NCBI GenBank assembly: GCA_038501195.1
Contig: JBBPUQ010000008.1
Location: 662,001-726,000 of the forward strand
DNA: 64,000 nt
Direction of reading: 5' to 3'
From: Nemania diffusa
Taxonomy: Eukaryota > Ascomycota > Sordariomycetes > Xylariales > Xylariaceae
A program made the translations under genes and the position numbers. Below, piece by piece: positions 58,833 through 64,000 of this stretch. Under the pieces are notes generated by a model. The model searched no databases and was not told the DNA's origin. It worked only from the letters and a program-made list of their open reading frames with translations. The first letter of the stretch is position 1. Every line of letters starts with the position of its first letter.

Positions 58833-61800
58833 ATGCGTCTTCTTCAATGGCGAAATGGGACTGTCACCTTCACCAAATATCTTCTCGATAATATCCCACC
58901 TTACGCAATTTTATCGCATACTTGGGGTGAGGACGACGACGAGGTGACTTTTCGAGATATTGCAACTGGTACCGCCGACCAAAAACCAGGGTATCAGAAA
59001 ATCATCTTCTGTGGAAAGCAGGCTAGTCATGATGGCCTAGAATACTTTTGGGTCGATTCCTGCTGCATCGATAGATCAGGTGGCTCCGAGCTACAGGAAG
59101 CAATTACATCTATGTTCCGTTGGTATCAGAACGCATCGAAATGCTATGTGTATTTATCGGACGTCATGAGTGACGACGAGAGGCAGCCTTCGCAGGACGA
59201 ACTGCGCCGAGCAAACTGGAAAGTTTCCTTTCGCAATAGCCGCTGGTTCACCAGAGGGTGGACATTACAAGAACTCCTTGCGCCACAAAGTGTTGAGTTC
59301 TTTTCGAAAGATGCATCCAAGCTCGGAAGTAAAACGAACCTGAGCCAACTCCTTCAAGATATCACGGGTATTCCGATCAACGCGTTTGAAGGAACTGAGC
59401 TATCAAGCTTCAGCGATGGTGACAAGATGTCATGGGCAAAAGATCGGAACACGAAGCGGAAAGAAGATAAAGCATACTGTCTTCTGGGAATCTTCGGTAT
59501 TTCCATGCGTATCAGTTATGGCGAAGGAGAGGAACACGCAATGAGGCGACTCCGCAAGAAGATTGAGAAGCCTCTAAAAATTCTGTTGGAGAGTCTAGAC
59601 TACAATCACCCATTCACACGAGTGAATAACATATCAGAACCATCTGATGGCACTTTTGCGTGGATTCTAGATCCTCAGTGTTCGAACCCCTTGGACCCAT
59701 CAATGGGTTTCCTTCATTGGCTTGAAAACGAAGGTCAGGTATTCTGCATCACAGGCTTACCTGGTTCAGGTAAAAGCACGCTTATGAAATCCCTTGCTGG
59801 TTCCCAGAATAAGAACCAGAGGGTATTACAAAAGCTCAAGCTATGGGCAGCTCCAGGGGATCCACGCATCCTCTCGTTCTACTTCTGGCGCGCCGACAGT
59901 GCCAACCTCCAGAACACCTTTCGGGGCTTCTTGTGTAGTCTACTCTACCAACTACTGTGTAATACAAGCTGGGAGATTGCTACAAGACTGGTCCCATTGG
60001 ATTGGCTACAAAAGAAGCATAGAACTGATGACTGGGATCCCAGAGAGCTGGAACGTTTATTGATAAAGGCAGTCGCCCAAATTGCGACAGTTTCACCTTT
60101 ATGTTTTTTCATCGACGGACTGGATGAGTGTGTCGAGAGCGACCGAGAAGATGTCCTACGAGTTATAAGAGACCTCGTTATCGTCGATGACCATCATTTG
60201 AAGATTAAATTCTGCGTGTCCGTAAGACCTGACTGGAAAATCCAACAGCAACTTGGGAGTGCTGTGGTCCGGAGTCTGCAGCTTCATACCGTCACAACAA
60301 ATGACATACGGAAATATGTTACGGATCAGTTCAAACAGTGCGGCGGCGATACCCCGGCATCTCCAACCAACGCACAGAAGAACGGACTGATTGAAAGCGT
60401 GGTTTCCTCCTCTAATGGGGTGTTTCTTTGGGCCGTCTTAGTTGCCAAAGAGCTTCGTAAAGGTATCGATATTGGAGATACGATTCGCCAACTCCAAGCA
60501 CAGCTTCAAGCATTACCTAAAGACATGATGGAGCTATACAAGGACCTGCTAAAAAGATCGGGTGTGCTTGAAGGACGTCAAGCTGAAGCTGCTGCATACA
60601 TAAAATTCACCATCAGCTGTAATAGTTGGACGCTGTCTCACCTCGGCCCCACCATTGCTAGCTATTGTACTGCACCAGGGCTTTATGCCTTTGTCCCTCT
60701 ATATGAGCACTTTCACGGAAAACTTTATGTCCAAAATGAAAAAAAATTGCTTCAGATCGTAGGAAAACGAATCCAGAGTCTAAGTGCAGGGTTTTTGACA
60801 GTCAACGACAGCGAAGGGGTCAACTTCTTTCATCAAACTGCATTAGACTTTTTTCGAGAAGCAGCCGCGAGTTTTCTGGAACAAAGTAAACTTAGTCAAC
60901 TCGATATTTTCCGCCTTCGGATTGATAGCATCTTCCGAAATGGGCACACTGGTTGTTCTGCTCGTCTTGGCATACACGAAATCCGCGTTATCTTGCAGTG
61001 GTGTCGGCAGAGACGAGACATGTGCGATGCAGAAAAGGTCAGACTCCTTCAGCACATCGACCGAGCTATGAGACACTACTGTGCCGTTAAGTATAGAGGT
61101 ACAAAGAGGAACTGGGTTTACGAGCAAGCACAAGCGCTATCAATGGAGATGGTTATCAGCAACTCCAGCGAATATAAAGTTTTAGACTTTGCGTCGCTTG
61201 CTTGCACATGTGGATTGACGGAACTCATATCACATCATTTGGATAAGGGACGACAATTAAGTAGAAGATATAAAGATTATCTTCTGCTATGTTGGGCCAG
61301 CAATGAATTTCCAGACCGGGCCTGGAAACAGAAGCTTTTAACACTAGGAGCGGACCCAAACGCTGTGTTTTATTGGGGGTTACAAAATAGGGTGAAGACG
61401 TCCCCATGGCTGGAATATCTTGTTAATATACTTTCGAGCGACAGAAAACAAGATAACGGTAAAACCAACACCCAAACGGATACTGTTGAGAGCTTCCTAA
61501 ATAATAGGGCAAATCTCGACGACCGTACCGTGTTGCTTATATACCTTGACAATGCCCTCGAGTGGAGAAATAAGGTTGAATTTCGGGCGTTCTTTAACGA
61601 CTTAAAGGGCCAGTTCGCCCACGATGAATTGGCGGTTGTTGAAGTTAATGCAAAATGCATTCTCGAGGAATACTTTGAGAAATTTAGGTTAAGTATTGGA
61701 AGGGAGAAGGTACTTTCTAGGCATGATGTGCGGCGAGTGGAATCTTACCGACGAGTCCTCCTTTTGCACCCAGGCAACCAGAAAAGACTTAATCCAAAGC

Positions 61801-62126
61801 CAGAAGAGAGGTCTCAACGACCGCCATTCGCCGAGATTAGTTTCCATGATTCTGAGAAACTATGGAATTCGAGGCTAATATTTCCTCGTCCAAACCCTAT
61901 AATGACTAAGCCTGGGTCGAATGCTCGGCAAGCAATCGGTAATCCAATAAACCACGGAGGTCTTCGGTTCCTGAAATTAAAAGAATTCGAGCGAATTTGG
62001 AAGAGATCACCAAAGCTTCGGGACCTTGAACAATATCTCGAAGAAAAGGGGTATTATTGTCGGGGGATCCCACAAGGCCCGATACCTATGTTCGAGGACG
62101 AGGAGTGCGTGAGAAGGTTGAAATGA
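58833..62126 (+). CDS. HET-NACHT NLR-like protein, 1097 aa
   Basis: Intronless frame; ATG at 58833 gives MRLLQWRNGTVTF, the normal start of HNWD-type HET proteins. Residues 1-245 form the HET domain: YAILSHTWG (24-32), EYFWVDSCCIDR, ITSMFRWYQNASKCYVYLSD, WFTRGWTLQELLAP and KEDKAYCLLGIFGI. The NACHT NTPase follows: Walker A GLPGSGKST (308-316), Walker B CFFIDGLDE (424-432) and FCVSVRPDW as sensor strand. Residues about 567-690 match the helical DUF7791-type domain seen after NACHT (FHQTALDFFREA). Instead of WD repeats, the C-terminus is a helical region with one ankyrin-like unit (LLTLGADPNAVFY, near 836) and a charged tail. HET domains trigger regulated cell death when an NLR recognises nonself. 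The recognition target here is unknown, and loss of canonical repeats may mean a degenerate or atypical sensor. Confidence 0.9.
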   Translation: MRLLQWRNGTVTFTKYLLDNIPPYAILSHTWGEDDDEVTFRDIATGTADQKPGYQKIIFCGKQASHDGLEYFWVDSCCIDRSGGSELQEAITSMFRWYQNASKCYVYLSDVMSDDERQPSQDELRRANWKVSFRNSRWFTRGWTLQELLAPQSVEFFSKDASKLGSKTNLSQLLQDITGIPINAFEGTELSSFSDGDKMSWAKDRNTKRKEDKAYCLLGIFGISMRISYGEGEEHAMRRLRKKIEKPLKILLESLDYNHPFTRVNNISEPSDGTFAWILDPQCSNPLDPSMGFLHWLENEGQVFCITGLPGSGKSTLMKSLAGSQNKNQRVLQKLKLWAAPGDPRILSFYFWRADSANLQNTFRGFLCSLLYQLLCNTSWEIATRLVPLDWLQKKHRTDDWDPRELERLLIKAVAQIATVSPLCFFIDGLDECVESDREDVLRVIRDLVIVDDHHLKIKFCVSVRPDWKIQQQLGSAVVRSLQLHTVTTNDIRKYVTDQFKQCGGDTPASPTNAQKNGLIESVVSSSNGVFLWAVLVAKELRKGIDIGDTIRQLQAQLQALPKDMMELYKDLLKRSGVLEGRQAEAAAYIKFTISCNSWTLSHLGPTIASYCTAPGLYAFVPLYEHFHGKLYVQNEKKLLQIVGKRIQSLSAGFLTVNDSEGVNFFHQTALDFFREAAASFLEQSKLSQLDIFRLRIDSIFRNGHTGCSARLGIHEIRVILQWCRQRRDMCDAEKVRLLQHIDRAMRHYCAVKYRGTKRNWVYEQAQALSMEMVISNSSEYKVLDFASLACTCGLTELISHHLDKGRQLSRRYKDYLLLCWASNEFPDRAWKQKLLTLGADPNAVFYWGLQNRVKTSPWLEYLVNILSSDRKQDNGKTNTQTDTVESFLNNRANLDDRTVLLIYLDNALEWRNKVEFRAFFNDLKGQFAHDELAVVEVNAKCILEEYFEKFRLSIGREKVLSRHDVRRVESYRRVLLLHPGNQKRLNPKPEERSQRPPFAEISFHDSEKLWNSRLIFPRPNPIMTKPGSNARQAIGNPINHGGLRFLKLKEFERIWKRSPKLRDLEQYLEEKGYYCRGIPQGPIPMFEDEECVRRLK

Positions 62127-64000
62127 ATTTATAGACTACAGAGGTGTTAATGGGTTCGTTTAATATGTATATTTGAGGACGATTCAATAGCCTTTAAGTT
62201 GTGGATCAACATCCGGCGGATAGAGCTTCCAGATGATAATGGCCCACACAATGTCACGGAACAGAACTGCAACGCCAAACCACGACACTACCAAAAGTAG
62301 AATGCTGTCAAGGTGGGAACCTTGACCTTTTGCAGGTCTTATCTATGGGACTGTGACACACAAGAACAGGCTCCAGTTTGCATTGAAGCGTGTTGGCCGG
62401 CTATTCTCCCTTGTAGGAATCCTTTCCTATGCAGTCTTACACAGTCTTATCGGTCTCGGGATCGGTCTGTAAGGCTTGGGACCAGACAAGCAGGGCATCA
62501 CACCTCCACTTAACCTGAGAGATATGTCTAAGGCTAATCATCTCTTTACAATGGATAGGGAACACCTACACCTTTCTTGGGGCCACTCACAGATCATTGG
62601 CCCTGATATTTGTTGGAACTCTTGGTTGGGATACACCTCAGGAGTGGCTAACACTGTTCGGACGCATAGCTAAAGCATACTCGCTGCGACGTTTCTGAGG
62701 TATTGTCTGCCATCGGCTGCACTCATCCCGTCTGAACTCTGTTAATTATACCGTTAGGGACACTCCACACCTTCTGTACATATAAACTACTACATATCCC
62801 AGGTCCTTAAGATAGGACTGTTACTCTGATCTTCACCTTGAATACAAACTTTATGCCATTCTACTCCACTATCTTTGACAAGCTCTTCATGCCTAGTTTT
62901 CTTTCCCAAAGCTCTCCAATCAACAGTTCAAATAGGCCACACGGACTAAATGCTAGAGCATTGGTCAAATCGCCCAGAGTACTGTGGATGTTTACGCTTT
63001 CTGCCCTCCGCCACATATTAATTGTAAACCGAATCGTCCTAGGTCATGGCAACACAATCCCCGAACTACAGTTTTTCATTTCAATTTCTGCATATTATGT
63101 TTACTGGAGACAACCTTGTGAGACTCAGTAAAATCGACATTGAATCATAAAAATGTGCTGCATTGTCGTGGGTATATCTGGGTGTTCAAAATTTTATCCT
63201 GTTTAGTCCCTGGCTGGCAATTTCCATTGATCTTACTCGAGATATCTTGAACCCTCGACATAGAGCTCTTTCTGTTTTGAATAATAAATAGGGCAGACTG
63301 TTAAGCCACAAAAGCCACACTCTATGTGGCTTGTGAAGGTGTATCAGAAATTCTGCCAAGATATTGAAAACATACTCCTTGCCCTGACATACATACATGC
63401 TTTAGCACTGCTTACTCGTTCATGTTATCCTAGCTGTCAGGTGCTGTAGCCACCTAAAAGGGATAGTCAGACCACGCTACATGCTTCAACAATCGCGGAA
63501 CTCTGTGCTGGTCAATACTACCCATATCAGACGTGATTCCTACGCGTCTATTAATAGTAACGGGACGTCAAACATCAAATCATGTTTCCAACAAGCGATC
63601 TACTATGGTGACTGGCAGGCTTGCAGCTAATGTAATAAATAAATCATTTGATTTTGATTTCATCTGAAGGCGAGAGTCCCTCTTGGCGTATGAATTAATA
63701 GTCTTCACTTTGGCTATCACATGAAGAGATCCTAATTACATGCTTTGCCGTAGGTGCAAGAGTCTAAGTTCTAGTTACTACTTTAGAAACAATTACTGTT
63801 TCTAGCCCAAGTTTCTCTATGTACCCGTGATGGACCTGCCAATTGACTCTGTTGAGCTCAGTGATTTACATGGTACTTTTGATATTCCCGTGATCATTAT
63901 AGGACTTTCGAATCATATGTCGTAAATGAAACCAAGGTACCAAGCGAGGGGCCGTTTCACCGTGATCGACCAAGCAGCGTTGTTATGAACCAACATGCAT
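62127..64000. other. Decayed or gene-free DNA to window end
   Basis: About 1.9 kb. Apart from the minus-strand membrane-protein-like fragment at 62184-62342, the frames are short and broken. No transposon ends, tRNA or other features recognised. A gene could begin beyond the window edge. Confidence 0.45.
62184..62342 (-). pseudogene. Possible C-terminal remnant of a membrane protein
   Basis: Minus-strand frame of 52 codons ending at TGA 62184-62186. It reads a hydrophobic segment (LLLVVSWFGVAVLF, then IVWAIIIWKLYPP) and ends DPQLKGY, like a terminal membrane helix and tail. The same frame continues upstream only through a TAG. Family unknown; a chance hydrophobic frame is possible. Confidence 0.25.

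Noticed and set aside
1..64000. CRISPR arrays, operons, Shine-Dalgarno sites, rRNA genes
   Set aside because: Intron-containing genes and protein families identify nuclear fungal DNA; no spaced direct-repeat array or rRNA sequence was seen.

Overview
This window is nuclear DNA of a filamentous ascomycete (Pezizomycotina, most likely a Sordariomycete). Introns are short (about 50-160 nt, occasionally longer) with GTAAGT-like donors, CTAAC/CTGAC-type branch sites and TAG/CAG acceptors. The gene content is typical of the group: HET-NACHT, ankyrin-CorA, DUF6594, a decayed PTH11/rhodopsin-type receptor, a VIP1 homologue and MFS transporters. TAGGTA/TACCTA tetramer clusters are scattered through the intergenic DNA.

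Layout. (1) 0-2 kb: a Cys-rich/coiled-coil orphan gene and a GTT1-type glutathione S-transferase. (2) 1.9-21.6 kb: almost gene-free, with one confident gene, a conserved 433-aa fungal protein at 13.8-15.1 kb, flanked by about 12 kb and 6.5 kb of DNA holding only microsatellites, hairpins and TAGGTA clusters. (3) 21.6-37.3 kb: an accessory block. It has a frameshifted and stop-riddled PTH11-like receptor pseudogene, an 11-exon ankyrin-repeat/CorA-like membrane protein, a small orphan gene divergent from a DUF6594 membrane protein, and on the minus strand a SIR2-like domain fused to a STAND/NACHT-like NTPase. (4) 38.9-46.4 kb: a DHA2-type MFS transporter followed by conserved core genes (VIP1 RRM protein, a 73-aa conserved protein, a coiled-coil protein). 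(5) 46.4-50 kb: AT-rich DNA with a capsule-synthesis-like gene remnant, a MITE-like hairpin and an orphan coiled-coil gene made of heptads and 22-residue repeats. (6) 51-57.3 kb: three GC-rich genes (12-TM MFS, VOC-fold protein, FAD-dependent DAO-type oxidase) with a small Cys-rich protein between them. (7) 58.8-62.1 kb: an intronless HET-NACHT NLR-like gene, then decayed DNA to the end.

How the genes may work together. Two NLR-like proteins, SIR2-STAND and HET-NACHT, lie about 21 kb apart in a region that also holds membrane proteins with possible sensing roles and pseudogenes. This suggests a rapidly evolving nonself-recognition or programmed-cell-death neighbourhood. The SIR2-NTPase protein is the most interesting item: its architecture parallels bacterial SIR2-STAND antiphage systems, and its predicted output is NAD+ depletion. 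The MFS/VOC/DAO group could be a small catabolic or detoxification cluster, which is an inference from adjacency and composition. All exon structures were worked out by hand from splice signals, reading frame and family knowledge; no database search was possible.
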